64,000 nt of DNA from Limosilactobacillus panis (GCF_019797825.1 NZ_CP081855.1:1860001-1924000), one strand, 5' to 3'. Shown: positions 7,826-17,108, counted from the first letter of the stretch. Numbers and translations: made by a program. The notes: a model not told the origin generated them from the letters alone.

Positions 7826-8386
7826 ATGCGTAACAAAACTTTTCATTTACGAGACATTATTCTACTGGCCCTAATTGCAATTATTTTCGGCGTCATTTAC
7901 TACGCCGCGGCCTTCGTTTACAACGGCTTAACGGTCCTTTTAACGCCGGTTGGCTATGGTCCCATGGCCAATGACATTACGATGGGCATTTGGTGCATGG
8001 CCGGCCCCCTCGCCGGTTTCATATTGCGCCTCCCCGGAGCGGCCTTCTTAGGTGAGTTTCTCGGTGCTGCCGTGGAGATGTTTCTCGGCGACCAATGGGG
8101 CGCTGCCAACTTAATCTCCGGAGCAGTCCAGGGGATTGCTACCGAATTAGGTTTTACCGTTACCTTCTACAAACTTTACAACTGGCTCACCGTTGTCCTC
8201 ACCAGCCTCTTCGCTACCCTGGTTACCTTTGGCTGGGACTGGTTCCGGAATGGTTATAGTCACTTTGCCCCCCACATGCTGGTTATCATGCTGGTCGTCC
8301 GCTTTGTTTCCATGCTGGTCTTCTCCGGTATCTTAGTCAAGTTGATCGTCAACATGTTGGTTCGAGCACACGTTATCAAGGGGTAA
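7826..8386 (+). CDS. ykoE: ECF thiamine/HMP transporter S component YkoE
   Basis: The 186-residue polytopic membrane protein has about five to six segments and matches the YkoE family, the substrate-capture subunit of an energy-coupling-factor transporter for thiamine or its hydroxymethylpyrimidine precursor. MRNKTFHLRDIILLALIAII and GIWCMAGPLAGFILRLPGAA are typical. The ATG at 7826 follows AAGGAG; an upstream in-frame ATG lies inside the terminator and is not credible. It is the first gene of ykoE-ykoD-ykoC, immediately downstream of the TPP riboswitch, which supports the substrate call. Confidence 0.9.
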   Translation: MRNKTFHLRDIILLALIAIIFGVIYYAAAFVYNGLTVLLTPVGYGPMANDITMGIWCMAGPLAGFILRLPGAAFLGEFLGAAVEMFLGDQWGAANLISGAVQGIATELGFTVTFYKLYNWLTVVLTSLFATLVTFGWDWFRNGYSHFAPHMLVIMLVVRFVSMLVFSGILVKLIVNMLVRAHVIKG

Positions 8387-8389
8387 GTC

Positions 8390-9787
8390 ATGAACATTGT
8401 TGAAGTCCGCAACTTAACATTTGCCTTTAACCACCAGTCCCCCGTCCTTGACCGGGTCACGGTTAACTTTCCTGCCCAGCAGACCGCCCTGTTAACGGGA
8501 CCGTCGGGTTGTGGGAAGTCGACCTTCCTCCGTCTCTTAGCGGGCCTTTTGCCCAAGTATGGTGGGCAAGTTAGCGGGGGCCAAATTACCTTTCCCAGTG
8601 GGCAACCAACGATTGGGATGCTCTTTCAGGACCCCCTAACCCAGTTTGCCCTCGATACCCCCCGCCACGAGCTTGAATTCGTTCTTGAAAACCAGCGGGT
8701 CCCGCACGATAAAATTGCCGACCGGGTTCAGGCGGCCCTCGACTTTTGCCAAATTACGGGCCTGGCAAACCGTAAGATCACCTCGTTATCTGGTGGCCAG
8801 CAACAACGGGTAGCCCTGGCGGTCATCATCGCCCGGCAGGCGGACATTCTCCTTCTTGACGAGCCCTTTGCCAATATCGACGAAGCAAACCGACACTTTT
8901 TAATGGCGCAGCTCGGCAAACTGGTAACCGGACACGGTGTTACCCTGATTATCGCTGATCACGACTGCCACGGCTATCAAGCCCTCGCACCCCGAATCTA
9001 CGACTTCACTGACCACCATATCGTGGGTCTTTCGCCCGCCGCTAGTCGGCAACGGCTGGTGGCTGCTGATAAGGCTGCAACCCGGCAGCTGGCCTTTGCC
9101 GCCCCCCAACCGGCTGCACCGCACGTCTTCGAACTCAACAATGTCATTCTTTCACGTGGCAATCAGCAGTTATTAAATATCGAGCAGTTAGCAATCATTA
9201 AGGACAAAATTACCCTGGTCACCGGTCCCAACGGCACTGGTAAATCAACATTTTTCCAGGCCCTTACTAAGTTGATCCCCTTCCGTGGACAAATTACTTA
9301 CCAGGGTCAAACAATTAACCGAATCAAGGACCGCCACTACCGGCAAGAGGTCGGACTCGTCTTTCAGCGGGCCAATGACCAATTCATTGACGTGACGGTC
9401 AAAGAGGAACTAGAATTAAGTGCCCAAAATGGCTGTCACCCCTACTTCAAGGCCCACCTGCAGGACGCTCTTAAAGCCCTCGGTTTAAATAATCTTGGTG
9501 ACCGGGTCGTCTACTCCCTTAGCGGGGGACAGCGGAAAAAGCTGCAGCTCCTGGTAATGCTCATGATGGAGCAGGCAGTCCTCCTCCTTGATGAACCGTT
9601 CGCCGGCTTGGACCATGCTTCCCTCCAGGCGGTCTATCAACTTATCAGGACCGCCCAGGTAACAAAGCCGCAGACAATTCTCATCGTCAGTCACCAGCTT
9701 GACCAGATCGATCAGCTGGCAGATTTCCACCTAATCCTCCATGACCACCGACTAACTTATCAGGGGGCTCTTACCCATGAATCCTAG
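8390..9787 (+). CDS. ykoD: ECF transporter double ATPase YkoD
   Basis: The 465-residue protein carries two complete ABC ATPase domains in one chain. Domain 1 has Walker A GPSGCGKST, signature LSGGQQQR and Walker B ILLLDEPF. Domain 2 has GPNGTGKST, LSGGQRKK and LLLDEPF. Fused ECF ATPases of this kind are typical of YkoD, which pairs with YkoC and YkoE to drive thiamine-type uptake at the inner face of the membrane. It starts three bases after ykoE and overlaps ykoC, indicating translational coupling. Confidence 0.92.
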   Translation: MNIVEVRNLTFAFNHQSPVLDRVTVNFPAQQTALLTGPSGCGKSTFLRLLAGLLPKYGGQVSGGQITFPSGQPTIGMLFQDPLTQFALDTPRHELEFVLENQRVPHDKIADRVQAALDFCQITGLANRKITSLSGGQQQRVALAVIIARQADILLLDEPFANIDEANRHFLMAQLGKLVTGHGVTLIIADHDCHGYQALAPRIYDFTDHHIVGLSPAASRQRLVAADKAATRQLAFAAPQPAAPHVFELNNVILSRGNQQLLNIEQLAIIKDKITLVTGPNGTGKSTFFQALTKLIPFRGQITYQGQTINRIKDRHYRQEVGLVFQRANDQFIDVTVKEELELSAQNGCHPYFKAHLQDALKALGLNNLGDRVVYSLSGGQRKKLQLLVMLMMEQAVLLLDEPFAGLDHASLQAVYQLIRTAQVTKPQTILIVSHQLDQIDQLADFHLILHDHRLTYQGALTHES

Positions 9788-10430
9788 TCTTAAACTCATC
9801 TTTGCCCTGATTATTTCCCTGGAAATAACCTTTACCACCCACCTGACGGGAAACCTGTTAATAATCTTCGGCGCCTTACTGGTCCTGGCTTACCACCGGG
9901 TTAGTCCGCACAAGGTCACGAAGCTGGCCCTCATTACCCTAATCCCGGCCGCAGCCCTGTTCGTTACCATGGCCTTCTTCTCCCCCGGGCACAACGTCTT
10001 CTTTGCCTGGGTCCTGGTCAGCCGGCTTTACTGTTATGTCCTCGTCGGCGGTGCAGTGACCCTCACCACTGATAAGCTGACCCTGATTCGTTCCCTCGAG
10101 CAGAATTGTCACCTCCCGAGTAAGTTTGCCTACGGGTTTCTGGCCGCACTAAACCTGGTCCCCCGGATAAGGCAGGCGGTCGTCACCATCCGGGTCGCCG
10201 GCCAGATGCGGGGAGTTAACCTTCACTGGTGGTCACCCACCCTCTACTTCAAGGCCATTCTCTCCGCAATTCAGTGGTCAGACCAACTAGCCCAGGCAAT
10301 GGAAACGCATGGCTTTGTCGAGGGGGCGCCACGGACCGTCGCCCAACCAATTAATATTACCAAGCGGGATTGGCTACTTCTGATTGCTGGTCTTGCTCTT
10401 ATCCAACTAGTATTAATTGCGCTCCCCTAA
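9777..10430 (+). CDS. ykoC: ECF transporter T component YkoC
   Basis: The 217-residue membrane protein belongs to the CbiQ/EcfT family. It has several hydrophobic segments and an AGQMRGVNLH block, a variant of the Ala-Arg-Gly coupling motif that touches the ATPases, then a second region (AMETHGFVEGAPRT). It overlaps the end of ykoD by 11 bases. With YkoE and YkoD it forms a complete three-gene thiamine-precursor ECF transporter under one riboswitch. Confidence 0.9.
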   Translation: MNPSLKLIFALIISLEITFTTHLTGNLLIIFGALLVLAYHRVSPHKVTKLALITLIPAAALFVTMAFFSPGHNVFFAWVLVSRLYCYVLVGGAVTLTTDKLTLIRSLEQNCHLPSKFAYGFLAALNLVPRIRQAVVTIRVAGQMRGVNLHWWSPTLYFKAILSAIQWSDQLAQAMETHGFVEGAPRTVAQPINITKRDWLLLIAGLALIQLVLIALP

Positions 10431-10469
10431 TTTATCAGGCATAATATAAGAAAAAAGAAGGGACTAAAA

Positions 10470-10814
10470 ATGGATAATAATACTAGTCTAACAACCCGAA
10501 TCGTTAACGCGCTTTCTTACTTCAGCATTTTCTTCTTACCGGTCATCTTCCCCCTAATCGTGTGGATCGTTGCCCGGGCAAGTGAGGAGCCATCCATTAC
10601 TGCCAACGCACGAAAGGCTTTTTGGAGTCAAATTTTCCCGCTCATCTACGGAATCTTCGCCATCCTCGTGCTTAGCTTGAGTGTCTTCCAGGACTTCACC
10701 GCCCATGGTGGTGCCCTGTTTGGTATCTTATTAACCTTCGCATTACTGATTGCCCTCCTCCTCTTCATCTACAATGTCGCGATGGGGGTGAAGATGCTTC
10801 TCGGGCGGGAATGA
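10470..10814 (+). CDS. DUF4870-family membrane protein
   Basis: The 114-residue protein has about three membrane helices. ALSYFSIFFLPVIFPLIVWI followed by ARKAFWSQIFPLIYG fits DUF4870, a Tic20-like group of small membrane proteins without a settled role. Its ATG follows AAGAAGGGACT. It is 40 bases after ykoC and may be partly co-transcribed with it. A terminator follows. Confidence 0.72.
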   Translation: MDNNTSLTTRIVNALSYFSIFFLPVIFPLIVWIVARASEEPSITANARKAFWSQIFPLIYGIFAILVLSLSVFQDFTAHGGALFGILLTFALLIALLLFIYNVAMGVKMLLGRE

Positions 10815-10830
10815 CCTAATTATTCGTGGT

Positions 10831-10867
10831 AGCTGGCGGAAATATCATTTCCCCAGCTTCTTTATTT
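10831..10867 (+). terminator. Intrinsic terminator after the DUF4870 gene
   Basis: AGCTGGCGGAAAT and ATTTCCCCAGCTT pair, with TCTTTATTTACTTT behind. Confidence 0.7.
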
Positions 10868-10893
10868 ACTTTAGTACAAGGTGGTATTTAATT

Positions 10894-12863
10894 ATGGAAT
10901 TGCTACTTGGAATCATCCTCCTCTTAGCAACCGTTGTCGTTGCTAATATCATTCACCTGATTTCCCCCCGGATCCCCCTGTCAATTTACCAGATCCTGGC
11001 GGGAGTTTTATTGGCGTCCCTTCCCACGGCGGCAACTAACTTCACAATGCACCCGGAACTATTCATGATGGTCGTCATTGCTCCTTTAATGTTCAATGAT
11101 GGACAAAATCAGTCTTTTCGTTACTTAAGCAAGAACTACAAGTCAATTTTCTCAACATCCGTCTTGCTGGCCCTCGTGACGGTTCTGGTGGCGGGGAGCA
11201 TCTTACACCTGGCAATGCCAACTGTCTTCCCGTTTGCCCTTGCCTTCATCCTGGCCGCAATCATTACGCCGACTGATGCGGTTGCCGTTAAGTCAATCAC
11301 CTCAAACATGACTGTCCCGGAAAACGTCAACGGGGCCCTCGAATACGAGTCCCTCTTCAATGACGCTTCCGGAATTGTCCTTTTGGAGCTCTCCCTCTCT
11401 GCCTACCGGTCTGGGGAATTCTCCATTGGTTATGGTTTGTGGTTCTTCATCTACGTCTTCTTCGGCGGGATCATCTTTGGGGCCATCTTCGGTTACCTCC
11501 TGATCACCCTGCGACAACGGTTGATGCGGCGCCACGTCGACATCGGTTCAATCGTTATCCCCATTAACGTTATGACCCCAATCGTCATCTACTGGTCTGC
11601 CGAGGAAATTCACTTCTCCGGTATCCTGGCCGTGGTTTCCGCCGGGATTGTTCACAGCATTCTTTACGACCGTCTCCAGCTGACTTCCACCAAGGTCCAG
11701 ATGGCAACGACCACCATTTGGACGATTGTTAGCGACTCCCTCAACGGAATCGTCTTCGTCCTGCTGGGGGTCATGCTGCCCCAGGTTATCCGACGGACAG
11801 CACCACGGAACCTCCTCAATCTCGCGTTGATTGGACTGGCCCTCTACCTGATTATGACGGTCATGCGCTACCTTTGGGTCCGGCTCCGGCTGGTCAATAT
11901 CCACTCTGAAAAGGCTCACCTCAAACGCGATAGCCTCCTAATGAGCATCGGGGGAATGCACGGGACCATCACCCTGTCTCTGGCCTTCTCCCTGCCAGTA
12001 ATCATTAACCACCACGAATTTGCTTTTCGTAACTCAATAATCTTGATTGCGGCATTTGTTATCCTAATCAGCATTCTGGTGGGGGGGCAGTCATTTACCC
12101 AATCATACTCCCATCAAGATCCCGCGATTACAGCCAGGAGGAATTTCAAAGGTACCTAACCGCCACGGTCCATTATGCGATCAACGACCTCCACGGGGAT
12201 AATAGCCATCCCCGCGAACGGGCAATGGTCAGGAACCAGCTCAGTACCCAGGCCCACCAGTTCCACAACTTTGACAACAACCTCTTCAAGCAGCTGATGA
12301 ACCGGACACACCAGGTAGAATTAGCAACCATTGACCACCTAACGGATGAAGGTGAAATTACCGAGCAGGAGGCCCAGGCTTACTCCCGCTTTGTCACTCG
12401 GTCAGCACTCCGCGGTGGTCAGCACGGCCTGCTGGAGTTTTGCCGGGTAATGATTCACCGACTCAAGTGGCGGCTCAACCGCTGGCGCTACTTAAGAAAT
12501 CACGGCCACAAGCTTGACGCTAAGCAGAAGAAAATTATTGACTCTAAACGTGCCGCCTTTGACAAGATCCAACTGCTTGTCTACCGCAACGTGGAAAGCT
12601 ACCTCCATTCGGTCTCTAAGCCGAACAATTTAAACGAAATTGCAATGGTCCAACGGGTCTACCTCAAGCGTAAGGAACTCTTCAACCGGGATTGCGCGGT
12701 TGATAATGATGTCGTAACAAGCCTGTTCATCGAGGCCTTCCAGCTTGAACACGGCTATGTTCAACAGAAATTAGCCGCCGGCGAGCTATCACAAGAACTG
12801 GCTAATGCCTTAAACGAGCAAATTTCAACTGACGAACTGGTCTATGCCCAGTCTTTGGACTAG
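10894..12863 (+). pseudogene. CPA1-family Na+/H+ antiporter (NhaP-type), frameshifted
   Basis: The first frame (10894-12159) encodes about 11-12 membrane segments with the CPA1 core TPTDAVAVKSI and FNDASGIVLLEL, which carries the ion-binding aspartate. A second frame (12225-12863) encodes a charged, soluble helical tail typical of the cytosolic C-terminus of these antiporters. Adding one G to the seven-G run at 12081-12087 joins them as GGAVIYPIILPSR and then continuous sequence into the tail. The full protein would be near 656 residues. As written, the transport domain ends in a short aberrant tail and loses its regulatory domain. This could be decay, slipped-strand phase variation or a sequencing error. 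Confidence 0.85.
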
Positions 12864-12870
12864 TTATATA

Positions 12871-12917
12871 AACTACCTGTTATTGTCAAGTCCATGACAA
12901 TAGCAGGTAGTCTTTCT
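12871..12917 (+). terminator. Intrinsic terminator after antiporter
   Basis: AACTACCTG-TTATTGTCA and TGACAATAG-CAGGTAGT form an extended stem followed by CTTTCTT. Confidence 0.85.
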
Positions 12918-12956
12918 TATCTGTAAATAACGTAGCAGAACATTTTTGATAAACGA

Positions 12957-13005
12957 TTGACAATTTTACTAAAGGCGTTTACAATCATTGCCGTAAGCGG
13001 TTACA
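12957..13005 (+). promoter_or_regulatory. Promoter with two LacI/CcpA-type operators before GH32
   Basis: TTGACA (12957-12962) and TACAAT (12980-12985) are 17 bases apart. Operator 1, TAAAGGCGTTTACA (12970-12983), overlaps the -10 box. Operator 2, CGTAAGCGGTTACA (12992-13005), lies at the expected start of transcription. Their centres are 22 bases apart, two helix turns. The same layout precedes the LacS-type symporter at 56108. Confidence 0.75.
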
Positions 13006-13028
13006 AGAAACAAAGGGAGTCGGTTGTA

Positions 13029-14459
13029 TTGCGGCAAATTGATGAATCACGGGTAGCCAAAGTTACGAATACCCGCTATCGTGAACATTACCATATCCAA
13101 ACACCAGCCGGTTGGTTGAACGATCCCAATGGTCTTTGCTTCTTCAAAGGCTATTACCATGTTTTCTACCAGTTTCATCCTTACTCTGCTGAGTGGGGCC
13201 CGATGCACTGGGGTCACGTCCGTAGTAAAGATTTAGTTCATTGGGAAAATTTACCAGTCGCCCTGGTCCCCGGTGACCCCGAAGACTCCGGGGGGTGTTT
13301 TTCCGGGTCGGCCATCGTCAAAAGAGACCGCCTCTACCTGGTTTACACGGGACACCACTATTATGATGACGGCAACCAAGATCACTCCTGGGAAGACCAG
13401 AACGTGGCCTACAGTGACGACGGCATCCACTTTACCAAGTACGCGGGTAACCCCGTGATTAAGACCCCGGCGGACAACAGTCAGGACTTCCGAGATCCCA
13501 AGGTCTGGGAGCACGACGGTCAGTACTACCTGGTTCTCGGTAGTCGGAAGCAGGCAAATAACCGCGCCCGCATCCTCCTCTACCAGTCTAGCGACCTGCT
13601 TAATTGGCAATCCTGCGGCCCCATCACCGAGTCGCAGAATATCGCGCTTGAGGGTTCGATGTGGGAGTGCCCGGATTTCTTCCGGCTTAACGGTCAGGAC
13701 ATTATTGCCTGCTCACCGATGGGAATCAAGCCCCAGCGGCATCGTTTCCTCAACCTAAGTCAGGCCGGGTACTTTGTGGGCCAACTGGACTATGATCAAG
13801 CCCACTTCGAACACTACAACCTCCACCTGTTGGATTACGGGCACAACTTTTACGCGCCCCAGTCGTTTTTGACACCAGACGGCCGGCGAATCCAGTTTGC
13901 TTGGTTCAGCTCCTTTGACAAACCGATGCCAGAGCAGGCTGACGGCTGGGCCGGGGCCCTGACATTGCCGCACGAACTCGTGATGTGCGGTAACCGTCTG
14001 GGCGCTATTCCCGCCCAGGAAACGACCCGGTTGCGCACGGGGAAAGATCTTAATACTTCAGCAATTATTCATTCACCGCACCAACTTGCGGTTACTGACC
14101 CCCAGCACACCGAGTGGGACCTGATCTTCGATCTGACAGGTAACGACGGGCAGGTCAGTTGGCAGATTGCCAATAATGACGAGACTTTGGTTAGCCTGTG
14201 TTACGACCAATCATCCGGTGAGGTGACGGTACACCAGCATAACCAGACTAGTGACCGCTACGCCACGGTTGGTCATGTCCACCAGCTGCGGGCCCGGATC
14301 TTTGTTGATACTAGTTCGGTCGAAATTTTTCTTAACGACGGTGCAGCCACCTTTACTGAGCGCTACTACAACGACCAGCAACCGGTTATGACCACGGTTG
14401 CTGCTAATCGGCCAACCGCTACCGCCATCAAAGCTTACACTCTTAACATGAAAGGATAA
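13029..14459 (+). CDS. GH32 sucrose-6-phosphate hydrolase / fructan hydrolase
   Basis: The 476-residue enzyme has the GH32 motifs WLNDPNG (nucleophile Asp), FRDPKVW (transition-state Asp) and WECPDFF (acid/base Glu), then the C-terminal beta-sandwich ending with SSVEIFLNDG. It hydrolyses terminal beta-fructosyl bonds in sucrose, sucrose-6-phosphate or short fructans. There is no signal peptide, so it acts inside the cell. The TTG at 13029 is chosen because GGGAG lies 9 bases before it; an upstream ATG-like reading begins inside the -35 box and is impossible as a start. It forms an operon with the permease that follows. Confidence 0.9.
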   Translation: MRQIDESRVAKVTNTRYREHYHIQTPAGWLNDPNGLCFFKGYYHVFYQFHPYSAEWGPMHWGHVRSKDLVHWENLPVALVPGDPEDSGGCFSGSAIVKRDRLYLVYTGHHYYDDGNQDHSWEDQNVAYSDDGIHFTKYAGNPVIKTPADNSQDFRDPKVWEHDGQYYLVLGSRKQANNRARILLYQSSDLLNWQSCGPITESQNIALEGSMWECPDFFRLNGQDIIACSPMGIKPQRHRFLNLSQAGYFVGQLDYDQAHFEHYNLHLLDYGHNFYAPQSFLTPDGRRIQFAWFSSFDKPMPEQADGWAGALTLPHELVMCGNRLGAIPAQETTRLRTGKDLNTSAIIHSPHQLAVTDPQHTEWDLIFDLTGNDGQVSWQIANNDETLVSLCYDQSSGEVTVHQHNQTSDRYATVGHVHQLRARIFVDTSSVEIFLNDGAATFTERYYNDQQPVMTTVAANRPTATAIKAYTLNMKG

Positions 14460-14465
14460 AACACC

Positions 14466-15332
14466 ATGAAAAAGAAAAGCTTATTCAAGAACCCCTTTTA
14501 CCGGTTTGATTCGTTAAACATCCTCCTCTTCTTCACTGCCTGGGGAATCTGGTGGTCATTCTTCCAAATCTGGCTGACCAACACCCTCCACTTCTCCGGT
14601 GAACAGGTGGGGACCATTTACTCATTTAACTCCGCCATCACCCTGATTTTGATGTTTGTTTACGGAGCCATCCAGGACCGCCTCAGATTAAAACGGCACC
14701 TGCTGATTTTCTGTTCCGTCATGGAAATGCTGCTTGGCCCATTCTTTACTTGGCTTTACGCCCCGCTACTCCACAGTAGTTTCTACCTCGGGACCTTCCT
14801 GGGTTCCCTCTACCTGTCATTTGCCTTCCTAGCTGCTTCTCCAACATTTGAAGCGGTCACGGAACGGATTAGCCGGCGTTACCGGTTTGAATACGGCCAG
14901 GCCCGGTCATGGGGTTCCTTCGGGTACGCGGTTTCTGCCCTGCTCGCTGGTTTTCTCTTCACCATTAGCCCCAACCTGGTCTTCTGGCTCTCATCATTTA
15001 TCGCCCTGCTACTCTTCTTACTCTTGGTATTTGTCCACCCCGAGAAGAACCAAAAGATGATTGACCTCTACGAAAACAAGATTGAAAACGCCAAGGAAAG
15101 CTCAACTGCTTCACCTAAGGAAATTGTCGGTGTCTTCAAGATGAAGGCCCTATGGCAGATCATCATTTATATCATCTTCTCCACCCCCCTCGGTGACCTG
15201 CGGGACTACATCGGTTACAGCCACACCTTCCTGGTTATCTCAGGGATCACGCTGATTGCCGGGATCTACGCAAACTTCATCCTGAAGAAGGATAACGTTG
15301 ACGTTAACGGTCAGCCGTTAAGTAAGGACTAA
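14466..15332 (+). pseudogene. Oligosaccharide:H+ symporter (LacY/CscB-like MFS), internally deleted
   Basis: The 288-residue product begins like a full oligosaccharide:H+ symporter (FYRFDSLNILLFFTAWGIWW) with six clear membrane segments, but jumps from the seventh (WQIIIYIIF) to sequence that normally precedes the last helix (LRDYIGYSHTFLVISG). The family is about 410-420 residues with 12 segments, so roughly 125 residues (segments 8-11) are missing without loss of frame. It is probably non-functional. It lies six bases after the GH32 gene, so it was presumably the sucrose or fructo-oligosaccharide importer of the operon. Confidence 0.78.
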
Positions 15333-15339
15333 CAAAAAA

Positions 15340-15370
15340 ACAGTTGCGCAAACTTGCGCAGCTGTTTTTT
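15340..15370 (+). terminator. Intrinsic terminator of the GH32-permease operon
   Basis: ACAGTTGCGCAA and TTGCGCAGCTGT pair and are followed by a T run. The second ISL3 copy begins inside the end of that run. Confidence 0.85.
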
Positions 15371-15372
15371 GT

Positions 15373-16861
15373 GGTTCTACAATTTTAAGTACTGATGGAT
15401 TTAACATCAGTGCTTATTTTGGTTTAAATTTAAAATAAAAAACGAAAGATGGCTGACCCCCGTCTTCGTTTAAGAAAGGACCATCTTTCATGGATAATTC
15501 TATCAGAACTGCTCTCGGAATTAAAGACACTCATCTTGAACTTGATACCAATACTAAAGAAGACTCGATTGCCGATCACGGCGATTATATTGTGGTCCAT
15601 CTTGTTCAATCCTACCCCATGCATTGTCCTCATTGTGGCCGGCTAATGTACAAGAATGGCATTAAAATCGTTAACTATCATGGGGCAGACCTTCATTACA
15701 AGCCGACTGTTTGGTCGATTAAAAAGCAGAAGTATATTTGCCCAGCTTCTCCTCAATGTCCACAAACAGTGACGAAATTAGCTCCGGTCGAGGATGTCCA
15801 ATATCGTCACCATATCGCCACGAGTATTAAGCAACGCATTATGATGCAACTGGTTAAGAATGAATCCCAAACTGATATCGCCGATGATTTTTCTGTTTCG
15901 GGCTGGACCGTCAGGCGCGTAATTAATCACCTTGATCATGTCTTTAAGCCTAACTACCATTGGCTTCCCCGTCATATTGCCTTCGATGACTTTCATTCTG
16001 GTCGCTTTGCGCCCAGCGGAATGAGCATGATTCTCGTAAACATTGAGAACCATCGAACGCTCGATATCATTCTTTCACGCCGGAGTAGCTTTCTTCGCAA
16101 TTACTTCCTGCGTTATAGTCACCGCGCTCGTTTAGCGGTTCAAACTGTTACGGTCGATCTCTATACTCCTTACCGCCGCTTGATTCAAGAGCTATTTCCG
16201 CATGCTTTAATTATCGCGGACCACTTCCATGTCGTAGCTCAAGCTTACCGTGCCCTGAACCAAACTAGGATTAAAGTAATGAACCGTGCCGGAAAAAGTT
16301 CCCGGCAATGGCGAGCTCTCAAACATTTTTGGAAACTGCTCTTAACCCCTAGTGCACTCCTCAAGTATGATAACTTTTGGCGCCGCCGCAATTTTGGTTA
16401 CGCCCAGCTAACTGATATTGAGGTTATTCATCGTTTATTAGCTTTCGACGACGAGCTTAAGCAGGCCTATCAATATTACCAAGACCTGATTTTAGCAGTT
16501 AATCATCGGAGTAAGTCAGCTCTCAACCAACTATTAGCTATCAAATGGACCGCGCTTCCCCAAGCGTTTCAGAAGGTCCAACGCACTCTGCGAACCCATC
16601 GTCAAGAAATCATCGCCAGCTTCAAATATGATCATTACACGAATGGTCCCGTTGAGGGTACAAACAATAAGATTAAAGTTATCAAACGGACTGCCTATGG
16701 CTTTCGTAACTTCTTCCACTTCCGCGTTCGTATCCTGATTTCCCTGCCGAATTCTTATATCGCCATTAATTGGCATAATAAAACAGCTCATGTCCAGGGT
16801 CAGGCAAGAGCTGCTTAGAAATTATTCAATTTATCTTATCAGTACTTCTTGACGAAGAGCC
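15373..16861 (+). mobile_element. ISL3-family insertion sequence, copy B
   Basis: This 1489-bp copy has the same ends and the same transposase as copy A but lies in the opposite orientation. It has its own perfect 8-bp target duplication, TTTTTTGT (15365-15372 and 16862-16869). The duplication is different from that of copy A, so the two were independent insertions. Confidence 0.94.
15490..16818 (+). CDS. ISL3-family transposase (copy B)
   Basis: The 442-residue protein is identical in sequence to the transposase at 2935-4263, with the zinc-ribbon N-terminus, helix-turn-helix and ISL3 DDE domain intact. The ATG at 15490 is preceded by AAGAAAGGACC. Identity over the full length points to very recent transposition or gene conversion. 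Its 3' end lies 43 bases before the right end of the element. Confidence 0.93.
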   Translation: MDNSIRTALGIKDTHLELDTNTKEDSIADHGDYIVVHLVQSYPMHCPHCGRLMYKNGIKIVNYHGADLHYKPTVWSIKKQKYICPASPQCPQTVTKLAPVEDVQYRHHIATSIKQRIMMQLVKNESQTDIADDFSVSGWTVRRVINHLDHVFKPNYHWLPRHIAFDDFHSGRFAPSGMSMILVNIENHRTLDIILSRRSSFLRNYFLRYSHRARLAVQTVTVDLYTPYRRLIQELFPHALIIADHFHVVAQAYRALNQTRIKVMNRAGKSSRQWRALKHFWKLLLTPSALLKYDNFWRRRNFGYAQLTDIEVIHRLLAFDDELKQAYQYYQDLILAVNHRSKSALNQLLAIKWTALPQAFQKVQRTLRTHRQEIIASFKYDHYTNGPVEGTNNKIKVIKRTAYGFRNFFHFRVRILISLPNSYIAINWHNKTAHVQGQARAA

Positions 16862-16868
16862 TTTTTTG

Positions 16869-17108
16869 TTAATCATTCATTTTTCCAACCACTGGTAGAC
16901 CCTTCAAGACCCGGTCACCATGAGGCGATTTTTTTAATAGGACAGCGGTCAGGTCCTGTCCGGCAACGTTACCATGGTGCTTACCCCCCTGCCAAGCGGC
17001 CTTATCCGAGACATCGTAAACAATCCCCTGCACGGCGACATAAGCCGGTTTACCATTTTGGCCATCGTACTGTGCCAATTCGTTTTTCGTAAATGTTTTT
17101 TCAGCCAT
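16869..17108 (-). CDS. Cytochrome b5-like heme/steroid-binding domain protein
   Basis: The 79-residue protein is a stand-alone cytochrome b5-like domain: TFTKNELAQYDGQNGKPAYV, then GIVYDVSDKAAWQGGKHHG and AGQDLTAVL. The HHG segment supplies the first expected heme-ligand region and SPHGDRVLKGLPVVG the second. Small cytosolic b5-like proteins occur in many lactic acid bacteria; their role is unclear and heme would have to be acquired. GGAGGTAAC precedes the ATG. ISL3 copy B lies immediately downstream, its target duplication touching the stop codon. Confidence 0.82.
   Translation of the reverse strand: MAEKTFTKNELAQYDGQNGKPAYVAVQGIVYDVSDKAAWQGGKHHGNVAGQDLTAVLLKKSPHGDRVLKGLPVVGKMND

Noticed and set aside
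12957-13028. N-terminal extension of the GH32 protein similar to that of the LacS-type protein
   Set aside because: The shared peptide is the translation of homologous promoter DNA (-35, -10 and operators); ribosome sites place both starts downstream.
15430-16791. Several frames opposite or shifted to the ISL3 transposases
   Set aside because: They are shadows that repeat in both IS copies and lack ribosome sites.
2892-16861. Composite transposon made of the two ISL3 copies and the 11 kb between them
   Set aside because: Each copy has its own perfect 8-bp duplication and the outer flanks do not match each other, so the block did not move as one unit.
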